NCBI RefSeq assembly: GCF_039521745.1
Contig: NZ_BAAACT010000148.1
Length of the DNA stretch: 64,000 nt
Source: Faecalicatena contorta
GTDB taxonomy: Bacteria; Bacillota; Clostridia; Lachnospirales; Lachnospiraceae
Direction: 5' to 3' (one strand)
Part shown: in pieces, positions 18,724 through 27,018 of the stretch
Layout of the letters: each line of letters opens with the position of its first letter
Position numbering within the stretch: position 1 is the stretch's first letter
Notes under the pieces: model-generated
Told to the model about the DNA's origin: nothing
The model's input: only the letters and a program-made list of their open reading frames with translations
Databases searched by the model: none
Made by a program: the position numbers and the translations under genes

Positions 18724-19743
18724 ATGGCAGCAAAAATTTATTATCAGGAAGACTGCAACCTTTCCATGCTGGAAGGAAAAACAATCGCAATTATCGGTTA
18801 CGGAAGCCAGGGCCATGCACATGCACTGAATCTGAAAGAATCAGGCTGCAATGTGATCATCGGTCTCTATGAAGGAAGTAAGTCCTGGGCAAAAGCGGAA
18901 GCACAGGGATTTGAAGTATTTACAGCCGCTGAGGCAGCTAAAAAAGCGGATATCATCATGATTCTGATCAACGATGAGAAACAGGCTGCAATGTATAAGA
19001 AAGATATCGAGCCAAATCTGGAAGAGGGCAATATGCTGATGTTCGCACATGGTTTTGCAATCCACTTCGGCCAGATTGTACCTCCTCCGTATGTAGATGT
19101 TACTATGATTGCACCGAAGGGGCCGGGACACACAGTAAGAAGTGAGTATCAGGATGGCAAGGGTGTTCCTTGTCTGGTGGCTGTACAGCAGGATGCAACA
19201 GGCAAGGCTTTGGATAAAGCGCTTGCATATGCGCTGGGAATCGGCGGTGCCAGAGCCGGCGTACTGGAGACCACGTTCAGAACAGAGACGGAGACAGACC
19301 TGTTTGGCGAGCAGGCAGTACTCTGCGGCGGTGTATGCGCATTGATGCAGGCAGGCTTCGAGACACTGACCGAGGCCGGATATGATCCGAGAAATGCATA
19401 CTTCGAGTGTATTCATGAGATGAAGCTGATTGTAGACCTGATCTATCAGTCAGGATTTGCAGGAATGAGATACTCTATCTCCAATACGGCTGAATTCGGA
19501 GATTACATAACAGGACCAAAGATTATCACGGAAGATACCAAGAAAGCAATGAAGAAGATTCTGAGCGATATCCAGGACGGGTCTTTCGCAAAGGAATTTC
19601 TGCTTGATATGTCAGACGCAGGCGGCCAGGCTCACTTCAGAGCAATGAGAAAGCTTGCAGCAGAACATCCGGCAGAGAAGATCGGTGAGGAAGTAAGAAA
19701 ACTTTACAGCTGGAGTGATGAAGACAAGTTGATCAATAACTAA
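18724..19743 (+). CDS. ilvC: ketol-acid reductoisomerase
   Basis: A 339-residue class I (short form) enzyme that isomerises and reduces acetolactate or acetohydroxybutyrate with NAD(P)H and Mg2+. The Rossmann motif GYGSQGHAHALNL lies near residues 25-37, the PKGPGH segment and the C-terminal knotted domain are present, and the length is normal. The start follows TTAGGAGGAATGTC. It forms a two-gene unit with the ilvN-like gene and is closed by a good intrinsic terminator. Confidence 0.96.
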   Translation: MAAKIYYQEDCNLSMLEGKTIAIIGYGSQGHAHALNLKESGCNVIIGLYEGSKSWAKAEAQGFEVFTAAEAAKKADIIMILINDEKQAAMYKKDIEPNLEEGNMLMFAHGFAIHFGQIVPPPYVDVTMIAPKGPGHTVRSEYQDGKGVPCLVAVQQDATGKALDKALAYALGIGGARAGVLETTFRTETETDLFGEQAVLCGGVCALMQAGFETLTEAGYDPRNAYFECIHEMKLIVDLIYQSGFAGMRYSISNTAEFGDYITGPKIITEDTKKAMKKILSDIQDGSFAKEFLLDMSDAGGQAHFRAMRKLAAEHPAEKIGEEVRKLYSWSDEDKLINN

Positions 19744-19777
19744 TCACTGAGACAGAAAAGTAATCATAGGATAAAGG

Positions 19778-19812
19778 CCCCGGCGTTTCGAATGACGTGC
19801 CGGGGTTTTTTT
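19778..19812 (+). terminator. intrinsic terminator after ilvC
   Basis: A GC-rich stem CCCCGGC (19778-19784) / GCCGGGG (19799-19805) is followed by a run of seven T. It ends the ilvN-ilvC transcript and sits just ahead of the MATE gene. Confidence 0.9.
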
Positions 19813-19842
19813 GTTCCTGTAATTTGGCGAGGAGAGATTTTT

Positions 19843-21207
19843 TTGACTGACAAGAATGATTTCAGCCAGGGCAGTATCGCGCGTAATATTATGGGTCTGG
19901 CACTGCCCATGACGCTGGCTCAGCTGATCAATGTGCTGTACAGCATAGTGGACAGGATCTACATTGGCCATATTCCGCATACTTCGGCGGAAGCGCTCAC
20001 AGGAATCGGCCTGGCGCTGCCAGTGATCACAATTATTATGGCTTTTGCCAATCTGTTTGGAATGGGCGGGGCACCGCTGTGCTCGATTGCGCGGGGCGGC
20101 CATGAGGAAGAGAAGGCCAGAAAAGTAATGGGTAATTCTTTTTCCATGCTCCTGCTTTCGGGAGTGGTTTTAATGGCTGGGTGCCTGCTGTTTAAAAAGC
20201 CTTTGTTGTATCTGTTTGGTGCAAGTGAAGTAACATTTCCCTATGCAGATGCTTATATTACCATTTATTTGTGCGGAACTTTGTTTGTAATGATCAGCCT
20301 GGGGATGAACAATTTCATCAATGCACAGGGGTTTGGTAAGATCGGGATGCTGACAGTTACTCTGGGGGCGGTTACAAATATTATTCTGGATCCTATTTTG
20401 ATCTTTGTATTCCAGATGGGTGTCCGGGGAGCCGCCATTGCAACTGTGATATCCCAGGGGCTTTCTGCCCTTTGGGTAATGCGTTTTCTGACGGGGAAAA
20501 AGACAATTTTGAAACTGGACCGTGATTCCATGCGTCTGGATAAAAAACTGGTAAAGGAGATTACGGCGCTGGGAACATCGGGATTTGTGATGTCTGTGAC
20601 GAACGGGGCCGTACAGATCGTATGCAATGCCACGCTGCATCGCTATGGAGGGGATCTGTATGTGGGAATTATGACGGTAATCAATTCCGTCCGGGAGATT
20701 ATTACAATGCCCATCATGGGACTTACATCCGGAGCTCAGCCAGTAATCGGATACAATTATGGGGCGGAGTGCTATGACAGAGTAAAATCGGCAATTAAGT
20801 TCATGTCCTGGTGCGGGATTGTATTTACTTTTCTGATGTGGGCTGTTCTATTTTTCGAGCCTGCATTTTTCCTGGGGCTTTTTACAAAAGAGGAAGAACT
20901 GATCAGAGCAGGTATACCAGCCATGCGGATCTATTTCTGTGGAATCTTCATGATGTCACTGCAGTTCGCAGGGCAGTCCACTTATGTGGCTTTGAACCGG
21001 GCAAAGCAGGCGGTCTTCTTTTCGCTGTTCAGGAAAGTAATCATCGTAATTCCTCTGACCCTCCTGCTCCCGCTGATAGGGAATCTGGGAACAGCGGGTG
21101 TATTTTGGGCGGAGCCTGTTTCCAATGTCATTGGCGGAACGGCCAGTTTTGTGACAATGCTGATTACCGTGTGGCCTTCATTAAAGAAACAGGAAACGAA
21201 GTTGTAG
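19843..21207 (+). CDS. MATE family multidrug/cation exporter
   Basis: A 454-residue membrane protein with about 12 hydrophobic segments in two related halves, as in MATE antiporters that export cationic or organic compounds with Na+ or H+. It begins SIARNIMGLALPMTLAQLINVLYSIVDRIYIGHI, with the family's typical first helix. I place the start at the TTG at 19843, preceded by GCGAGGAGAG; the upstream in-frame ATG at 19792 lies inside the ilvC terminator. Substrate is unknown. It is not linked to the NRPS transcript, so a role in exporting that product is only a possibility. Confidence 0.85.
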   Translation: MTDKNDFSQGSIARNIMGLALPMTLAQLINVLYSIVDRIYIGHIPHTSAEALTGIGLALPVITIIMAFANLFGMGGAPLCSIARGGHEEEKARKVMGNSFSMLLLSGVVLMAGCLLFKKPLLYLFGASEVTFPYADAYITIYLCGTLFVMISLGMNNFINAQGFGKIGMLTVTLGAVTNIILDPILIFVFQMGVRGAAIATVISQGLSALWVMRFLTGKKTILKLDRDSMRLDKKLVKEITALGTSGFVMSVTNGAVQIVCNATLHRYGGDLYVGIMTVINSVREIITMPIMGLTSGAQPVIGYNYGAECYDRVKSAIKFMSWCGIVFTFLMWAVLFFEPAFFLGLFTKEEELIRAGIPAMRIYFCGIFMMSLQFAGQSTYVALNRAKQAVFFSLFRKVIIVIPLTLLLPLIGNLGTAGVFWAEPVSNVIGGTASFVTMLITVWPSLKKQETKL

Positions 21208-21399
21208 CAGTTTTGGCTTGTCCGAATGGTTATGTGTTATTTTGTTACCATGCACGACACATAGGTCGTACATAGAAATAATGTTTTCAGAAAATTACTT
21301 GAAATACAATCATTATACTGCATATTCCGGGCCGATGTGGTAAAATAAAAACAACAATAACACGGATGTTTTCTATTTTATCAGAAAGGAGATGGCAGT

Positions 21400-22041
21400 A
21401 TGGATGAAAGATTATCCAATCTTCGGTCAACGAAGAATCCCAAAGCCCGCATTAAAATAATGAGCGGCCATTTTGCGACGAGACATTCCCATGTGAATAC
21501 CTATATTGATATGTCCACGGTAAAGACCCGTCACAACAATGCACGGGAGACGGCCAGGACGCTGGCGGCAGAATACATGACGAATACTTTGATAGACACG
21601 ATTGTCTGCCTCAAGAATACCGAAGTGATCGGCGCTTTTATGGCGGAGGCTTTGTCGGACAGCGTGCATGCGTCCCTGAGCGGCGGCAATAATATCTCTG
21701 TCGTAACGCCGGAATTTGATTCCTCAGGGCAGATCCTGTTTCGAGATAACAACCAGAGAATGATTGAGGCAAAGCAGGTGCTGATTCTCACGGATTCCCT
21801 GGCAACCGGGGCGCTTGCCTATCAGGCGATAGAGTCGGTGCTTTATTATGGCGGCACGGTCTGCGGGATTTGTGCGGTGTTTAGTGCGATCTCAAAGGTG
21901 GCGGGATTGGAAGTAAAGACCATCTTTACCAGCTCTGATCTGCCGGACTATCATGTGTATAGGTCCTATGAATGCCCGATGTGCAAGGCCGGTCAAAAGT
22001 TGGAAGGCATAATTAATAGTTTTGGGTATTCGAAGCTTTAA
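21400..22041 (+). CDS. phosphoribosyltransferase-fold protein (PyrE-like, degenerate PRPP motif)
   Basis: A 213-residue protein with the type I phosphoribosyltransferase fold. The strand-loop VLILTDSLATGALA corresponds to the PRPP-binding motif but lacks the usual acidic pair (DD/ED replaced by TDS). A C-terminal YECPMC pair of cysteines may bind a metal. It resembles proteins annotated as orotate phosphoribosyltransferase in Lachnospiraceae, yet the missing acidic residues make a regulatory or altered-substrate role possible. The start is preceded by AGAAAGGAGATGG. It stands alone, closed by a hairpin at 22129-22164. Confidence 0.6.
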   Translation: MDERLSNLRSTKNPKARIKIMSGHFATRHSHVNTYIDMSTVKTRHNNARETARTLAAEYMTNTLIDTIVCLKNTEVIGAFMAEALSDSVHASLSGGNNISVVTPEFDSSGQILFRDNNQRMIEAKQVLILTDSLATGALAYQAIESVLYYGGTVCGICAVFSAISKVAGLEVKTIFTSSDLPDYHVYRSYECPMCKAGQKLEGIINSFGYSKL

Positions 22042-22128
22042 AGGCGGCTGGAAGCCTGTACGGGCGGAGAACAGCGATATTGAATGAATCCGAATGAAAA
22101 TCTTTTTGAGAGTGAAATATTGACGCAG

Positions 22129-22166
22129 AAAGGAGACGCCCATGATTGTATGGGCGCCTCCTTTAT
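22129..22166 (+). terminator. terminator-like hairpin after the PRTase-like gene
   Basis: AAAGGAG and CGCCCAT (22129-22143) pair with ATGGGCG and CTCCTTT (22150-22164), a 14-bp stem with one mismatch. The T-tract is short (TTTAT). It probably serves the gene at 21400-22041. Confidence 0.6.
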
Positions 22167-22196
22167 CAATCCATGCGTATCCCCCCGGAGGGGAGG

Positions 22197-22229
22197 GATA
22201 TAGGAAATTCCTCTGGAATTTCCTATATC
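22197..22229. repeat. perfect 15-bp palindrome between convergent genes
   Basis: A 15-bp arm beginning GATATAGGAAATTCC pairs perfectly across a 3-nt TCT loop. It lies between the terminators of two convergent genes. No U-tract follows in either direction. Confidence 0.7.
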
Positions 22230-22231
22230 AC

Positions 22232-22258
22232 AAAAAACACCCGCCTGACGGGAGCGGA
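22232..22258 (-). terminator. intrinsic terminator after rpsT
   Basis: Read on the minus strand, ATCCGC pairs with GCGGGT (one wobble) around a 9-nt loop, followed by GTTTTTTG. It sits about 20 bp beyond the rpsT stop. Confidence 0.6.
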
Positions 22259-22276
22259 TGCTTTGCTTTTTATCTA

Positions 22277-22540
22277 TTATGCAATGTCGTTAACTGCTTT
22301 GGTTAAGCGGGAAATCTTTCTTCCAACTGTGTTTTTGTGATAAACACCTTTGCTTCCAGCCTTAGAAATCTCAGCGATTGCAGCCTGTAATGCTGTCTTA
22401 GCAGCCGCTGCATCTTTCTGTGCCACTGCAGTCTCAACTTTTTTTACGGATGTCTTTACTTTAGATTTGATTGATTTGTTTCTTGCAGCCTTTGTTTCGT
22501 TAACTAAAATTCTTTTTTTAGCAGATTTAATGTTAGCCAA
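22277..22540 (-). CDS. rpsT: 30S ribosomal protein S20
   Basis: An 87-residue basic protein of the small subunit that binds 16S rRNA; the sequence ANIKSAKKRI then ETKAARNKSIKS and the Ala-rich C-terminal helix are typical. The start is a TTG at 22540-22538, preceded on the minus strand by TTTGGAGGTG; this gives the standard length. Weak TTG starts are common for rpsT and associated with autogenous control in E. coli. It is the only convincing minus-strand gene here and is divergent from gpr. Confidence 0.96.
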   Translation of the reverse strand: MANIKSAKKRILVNETKAARNKSIKSKVKTSVKKVETAVAQKDAAAAKTALQAAIAEISKAGSKGVYHKNTVGRKISRLTKAVNDIA

Positions 22541-22735
22541 TCTGTACACCTCCAAATATGTGAAATTTTCAAATAGTGAATTCATGATTCCGTTAAAATC
22601 GGACACGGACGTTTAAACGGAACATACTCATTTATTTTATGCTAAGGAACAAAGGTTGTCAATACATATTTCTCAAAATATTGCAAAAACTACCTGTAAA
22701 TTCAAATGATGTTATGGAAAAGTGAGGACTTGAAG

Positions 22736-23716
22736 ATGGTGGAAAAGTATAGTATTAGGACTGACCTTGCGCTTGAGGAGAAAGAACGGTTTGAATCAGA
22801 CAACGTGGAGGTTCAGGGGGTTGTTCTTGAGGAGGAATTTGATGAAGAACGTGAAATACGTATTTCACGGGTACGCATTGAGACAGAAAAGGGCGCCAAG
22901 GTCATGGGCAAGCCGGTCGGTACTTACCTTACTGTGGAGGCGCCGAATCTGGGTGTACCGGATGAAGGGTATCACAGGGAGATTTCGGAAGAACTTTCTG
23001 GTTACATTAAGGAATTGATAGAGAAGCTGGGACTGCTTGACAAAGAAGATTTATCTGTTCTGATCGTAGGGCTTGGAAACCGTCAGGTGACGCCGGACGC
23101 GCTTGGACCATATGTCGTGGAGAACTTATGTGTGACACGGCATATCGTGAAAGAATACGGAAAATATGCTATGGGAATGGAACATGCCAATCTGGTCAGC
23201 GCCATAATACCGGGTGTCATGGGGCAGACCGGGATGGAGACAGTAGAGATTGTCAAAGGAGTAGTGGAGGAAACCAGCCCCGATCTGGTAATAGCCATAG
23301 ACGCGTTGGCGGCCAGAAACAGCAGAAGGCTAAACCGAACCGTGCAGATCGCAGATACGGGTATCCATCCGGGTTCCGGGGTGGGCAACCACCGTAATGG
23401 ACTGACGAAGGAATCACTAGGAGTTCCTGTAATCGGTATTGGTGTTCCGACGGTTGTTGATGCGGCAACCATAGTGAATGACACGATGGAGAATCTGATC
23501 AACGCGCTGGAAACCTCTGAAATGTTAAAGGGTGTGGGAGATGTGCTGCGCACTTACAGCGCTGCGGAGAAGTATGAGCTGGTAAAAGAATTGATTTCCC
23601 CTCATCTGAACGGAATGTTTATGACCCCGAAAGACGTAGATGAAATGATAAAGCAGATCAGTTATACCATCTCGGAGGGGCTGAACATATTGTTTACCAA
23701 TGCAGGGCAGGCATAA
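22736..23716 (+). CDS. gpr: spore germination endopeptidase GPR
   Basis: A 326-residue aspartic-type protease zymogen made in the forespore. It degrades small acid-soluble spore proteins on germination to free amino acids and DNA. It opens YSIRTDLALEEKE, the region cleaved on zymogen activation, and contains VLIVGLGNRQVTPDALGP, AIDALAAR and DTGIHPGSGVGNHR. I chose the ATG at 22736, spaced from GTGAGG; an in-frame ATG at 22706 has no clear site. It precedes spoIIP, as in many spore formers. Confidence 0.94.
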   Translation: MVEKYSIRTDLALEEKERFESDNVEVQGVVLEEEFDEEREIRISRVRIETEKGAKVMGKPVGTYLTVEAPNLGVPDEGYHREISEELSGYIKELIEKLGLLDKEDLSVLIVGLGNRQVTPDALGPYVVENLCVTRHIVKEYGKYAMGMEHANLVSAIIPGVMGQTGMETVEIVKGVVEETSPDLVIAIDALAARNSRRLNRTVQIADTGIHPGSGVGNHRNGLTKESLGVPVIGIGVPTVVDAATIVNDTMENLINALETSEMLKGVGDVLRTYSAAEKYELVKELISPHLNGMFMTPKDVDEMIKQISYTISEGLNILFTNAGQA

Positions 23717-23746
23717 TAAGTAAACAAGGCTCATATATATGAAAGT

Positions 23747-23795
23747 GTGTAAGGGGGTCAGACCCCTCCGACGGAGGGGTCTGACCCCCTTACAC
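23747..23795. repeat. perfect 24-bp-arm palindrome, REP-like
   Basis: Two perfect 24-bp arms (starting GTGTAAGGGGGTCAGACCCC) surround a single A. It lies between gpr and spoIIP. The core GGGGTCAGACCCC is a palindrome within each arm, so several folds are possible. It resembles REP-type palindromes dispersed by Y1/RAYT transposases, but no transposase is in the window. No U-tract follows, so it is not an ordinary terminator. Confidence 0.8.
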
Positions 23796-23832
23796 CTGTC
23801 ACTGGAATATTACTTTTGAAAGAAGGCGGTTT

Positions 23833-25014
23833 ATGAAGCAATCGGCATTCATACGGGTGGCGCTTACTGTCATCGGAGGGATAGTATGTATCTGCCTGCT
23901 CTGCATTAGCGGAAAAGGTATTATGAAGGAATGGAGATATGACAGCCAGGAGGCTGTTTTGAAATATACGGAGGAAATGTACATGCCGGGCCTGGCTTAT
24001 CTGAAAGAGGACCCGGGACCCACGGCCGTTCAGTGGATCAAGAAAAATGCGATGTCATGGCTCCCGCTGATACAATATGTGGAGCAGAAGCAGCCCTATG
24101 ATTCAGTGATGGAGGATGAGGAGACGATCGCAAAGATTCTGGAAAACCAGGCCAATGATGAGAATATGATAGATGAAAACGGAAATCTGATAGGGAACAA
24201 AACGGCGGCAGCTCAGGAGCCTTCCGTGGAGCAGGGACAGTCCCCGATCGACATGTCGATTGAAAGGCTGCGGGATTTTGATTATCTGATCAGCAATTTT
24301 TATATCGTGGACAGTACCACAATGATCGGGCCGGAGCAGTTGAATGTGGATGACCTGCTCGGCAGAAGCATGAAGATTGACCAAAGTATCGGCGGTCCGA
24401 AAGTCCTGATATTCCATACCCACTCTCAGGAAACGTTTGTGGACTCCACGCCTGGGGATACGAATACGAGCATTGTGGGAGTAGGTGAGTATCTGACAAA
24501 ACTCTTAAATGAAAAAGGAATTGAGACGATCCATGATACTGGTGTTTATGATATTATCAATGGACAGCTCGACAGAAGCAATGCCTATGAAAATGCGGAG
24601 GCATCCATACGTCCGATTCTGGAGGCCAACCCGTCGGTTGAGGTGGTCATAGACCTTCACCGGGACGGTGTGGCGGAAGACACCCATCTGGTCACAGAGA
24701 TAAACGGGAAACCAACGGCAAAGATCATGTATTTTAACGGCTTGAGCCGGACCAGGACAAATGGCGACATCGCCTACCTTTATAATCCTTATATACAGGA
24801 TAATCTGGCGTTTTCCCTGCAGATGGAGCTTGCTTCCGAAAGCAATTATCCGGGATTCGCCAGGCATATCTATCTGGGAGGCTACAGATACAACCTTCAT
24901 CTGGTGCCGAAATCCCTTTTGGTTGAAGCGGGAGCACAGACAAATACGGTAGAAGAAATGATGAATGCCATGGAGGTTCTGGCTGATACACTACATCATG
25001 TACTGACGGAATAA
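23833..25014 (+). CDS. spoIIP: stage II sporulation protein P
   Basis: A 393-residue cell-wall hydrolase (amidase/endopeptidase) which, with SpoIID and SpoIIM, thins septal peptidoglycan during engulfment by the mother cell. There is one N-terminal membrane anchor (residues ~7-27). The catalytic domain shows LIFHTHSQETF (H195, H197) and DLHRDG, zinc-ligand regions of the family. The middle ~90 residues are a Glu/Gln-rich linker. The start follows AAAGAAGGCGG. The position after gpr is conserved. Confidence 0.94.
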   Translation: MKQSAFIRVALTVIGGIVCICLLCISGKGIMKEWRYDSQEAVLKYTEEMYMPGLAYLKEDPGPTAVQWIKKNAMSWLPLIQYVEQKQPYDSVMEDEETIAKILENQANDENMIDENGNLIGNKTAAAQEPSVEQGQSPIDMSIERLRDFDYLISNFYIVDSTTMIGPEQLNVDDLLGRSMKIDQSIGGPKVLIFHTHSQETFVDSTPGDTNTSIVGVGEYLTKLLNEKGIETIHDTGVYDIINGQLDRSNAYENAEASIRPILEANPSVEVVIDLHRDGVAEDTHLVTEINGKPTAKIMYFNGLSRTRTNGDIAYLYNPYIQDNLAFSLQMELASESNYPGFARHIYLGGYRYNLHLVPKSLLVEAGAQTNTVEEMMNAMEVLADTLHHVLTE

Positions 25015-25021
25015 CTTTTAT

Positions 25022-25050
25022 TTGAATAACCCTACATTTTGTGATAATAT
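25022..25050 (+). promoter_or_regulatory. sigma-A promoter of the topoisomerase pair
   Basis: TTGAAT (25022-25027), a 17-bp spacer and TAATAT (25045-25050), about 28 bp ahead of the GyrB/ParE-type gene. A predicted start near 25057 leaves a short leader holding AAAAGGAGAG. Confidence 0.6.
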
Positions 25051-25078
25051 GAAATGAATGTAAAAAGGAGAGAGACAC

Positions 25079-27001
25079 ATGGGAAATAAAAATACATATG
25101 ATGCGGATAGTATTGCCGTATTAGAGGGACTTGAAGCGGTCAGAAAAAGACCCGGTATGTATATAGGAAGCGTTTCAACAAAAGGCCTGAATCATTTGAT
25201 TTATGAGATTGTAGATAACGCTGTGGATGAACATCTTGCCGGTTACTGTACACAGATTCATGTCACACTGGAAAAGGACGGCTCGGCCACCATTGAGGAT
25301 AATGGCCGGGGCGTCCCTGTCGGTATGCACAAAAAAGGGGTGTCTGCGGAGCGGATTGTATACACCACACTGCATGCAGGGGGCAAGTTCGACGATTCTG
25401 CCTATAAGACAAGCGGCGGCCTCCACGGTGTTGGGTCTTCCGTAGTAAATGCATTGTCCGCCTATATGGATGTGCAGGTCAGCAGGGAGGGCCAGATCCA
25501 TCATGACAGATATGAGAGAGGTATTCCGGTGATCGAACTGGAGGATGGCCTGCTTCCAGTGATTGGTAAATCCAGAAAGACCGGCACCAAGATTAATTTC
25601 CTGCCGGATGATACGATCTTTGAAAAAACCAGGTTCCGGGCCGAGGAGGTAAAGAGCCGCCTGCACGAGACTGCTTACCTGAATCCGGAACTGACGATTA
25701 TATTTGACGATAAAAGGCTGGAATCACCGGAGCACATCGTCTATCATGAGCCGGACGGAATCCTCGGATTCATAAAGGACCTGAACCAAAAAAAGGAAAC
25801 CCTCCATGAGCCGATTTATTATAAAGGAGAATCAGAAGGAATTGAGGTCGAAGTCGCACTGCAGTATGTGAACGAATTCCATGAAAATGTTTTGGGATTC
25901 TGCAACAATATCTATAATGCAGAAGGCGGAACGCATCTCACTGGATTTAAGACCACGTTTACGACGGTTATGAATCAGTACGCTCGGGAATTAGGCATTC
26001 TTAAGGAGAAGGATGCCAACTTTACAGGTGCAGATATCCGTAACGGGATGACTGCCATCGTATCCATTAAACACCCGGATCCGAGATTTGAGGGCCAGAC
26101 CAAGACAAAGCTGGACAACCCCGATGCTGCCAAAGCTACCGGTAAAGTAACCGGAGACGAGATTGTTCTGTACTTCGACAGAAATCTGGAAACCTTAAAG
26201 TCGGTACTTTCTTGTGCAGAAAAAGCGGCTAAGATCCGCAAAACAGAGGAAAAGGCAAAGACAAATCTTCTGACAAAGCAGAAATATTCCTTTGACAGCA
26301 ACGGAAAGCTGGCAAACTGTGAAAGCAGGGATGCTAAAAAATGCGAGATATTTATCGTGGAGGGAGATTCCGCCGGAGGATCTGCAAAGACGGCCAGGGA
26401 CAGGAATTACCAGGCTATCCTGCCGATCCGGGGCAAGATTCTGAATGTGGAAAAGGCAAGCATCGATAAGGTGCTGGCGAATGCGGAGATAAAAACGATG
26501 ATCAACGCATTTGGCTGTGGGTTTTCCGAAGGATACGGCAACGATTTTGATATCTCCAAACTGCGCTACGATAAGATCATCATCATGGCCGATGCCGACG
26601 TGGACGGCGCGCATATATCCACGCTGCTTTTGACGCTGTTCTACCGTTTTATGCCGGAACTGATCTATGAGGGACATGTTTATATTGCAATGCCGCCCCT
26701 CTATAAGGTCATGCCGAAGAAGGGTGAGGAAGAGTATCTGTACGATGATAAGGCGTTGGAGAAATACAGAAAGACACATGACGGCCCATTTACTTTGCAG
26801 AGATACAAAGGTCTGGGAGAGATGGATGCGCAGCAGCTTTGGGAAACCACACTGGATCCGGAGACAAGGCTCCTCAAACTCGTCGAGATCGAGGATGCGC
26901 GGATGGCATCCAGTGTGACGGAGATGCTTATGGGCACGGAGGTGCCGCCGCGTCGCATGTTTATCTACGAAAATGCTGCGGATGCAGAGCTTGATATATA
27001 G
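25079..27001 (+). CDS. parE: type II topoisomerase ATPase subunit (ParE/GyrB-type)
   Basis: A 640-residue B subunit. The GHKL ATPase site (EIVDNAVDEHLAGY, ATIEDNGRGVPVG, GGLHGVGSSVVNAL) and transducer domain precede the TOPRIM domain (EGDSAGGSAKTARDRNYQAI, then DADVDGAHI). The C-terminal YKGLGEMD block completes the family signature. With the adjacent A subunit it forms an ATP-driven strand-passage enzyme. The A subunit lacks a GyrA box, and the pair is not near dnaA/recF, so decatenating topoisomerase IV is more likely than gyrase. The A gene starts 17 bp downstream. Confidence 0.82.
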   Translation: MGNKNTYDADSIAVLEGLEAVRKRPGMYIGSVSTKGLNHLIYEIVDNAVDEHLAGYCTQIHVTLEKDGSATIEDNGRGVPVGMHKKGVSAERIVYTTLHAGGKFDDSAYKTSGGLHGVGSSVVNALSAYMDVQVSREGQIHHDRYERGIPVIELEDGLLPVIGKSRKTGTKINFLPDDTIFEKTRFRAEEVKSRLHETAYLNPELTIIFDDKRLESPEHIVYHEPDGILGFIKDLNQKKETLHEPIYYKGESEGIEVEVALQYVNEFHENVLGFCNNIYNAEGGTHLTGFKTTFTTVMNQYARELGILKEKDANFTGADIRNGMTAIVSIKHPDPRFEGQTKTKLDNPDAAKATGKVTGDEIVLYFDRNLETLKSVLSCAEKAAKIRKTEEKAKTNLLTKQKYSFDSNGKLANCESRDAKKCEIFIVEGDSAGGSAKTARDRNYQAILPIRGKILNVEKASIDKVLANAEIKTMINAFGCGFSEGYGNDFDISKLRYDKIIIMADADVDGAHISTLLLTLFYRFMPELIYEGHVYIAMPPLYKVMPKKGEEEYLYDDKALEKYRKTHDGPFTLQRYKGLGEMDAQQLWETTLDPETRLLKLVEIEDARMASSVTEMLMGTEVPPRRMFIYENAADAELDI

Positions 27002-27018
27002 GTAAGAGGAGATAGAGA

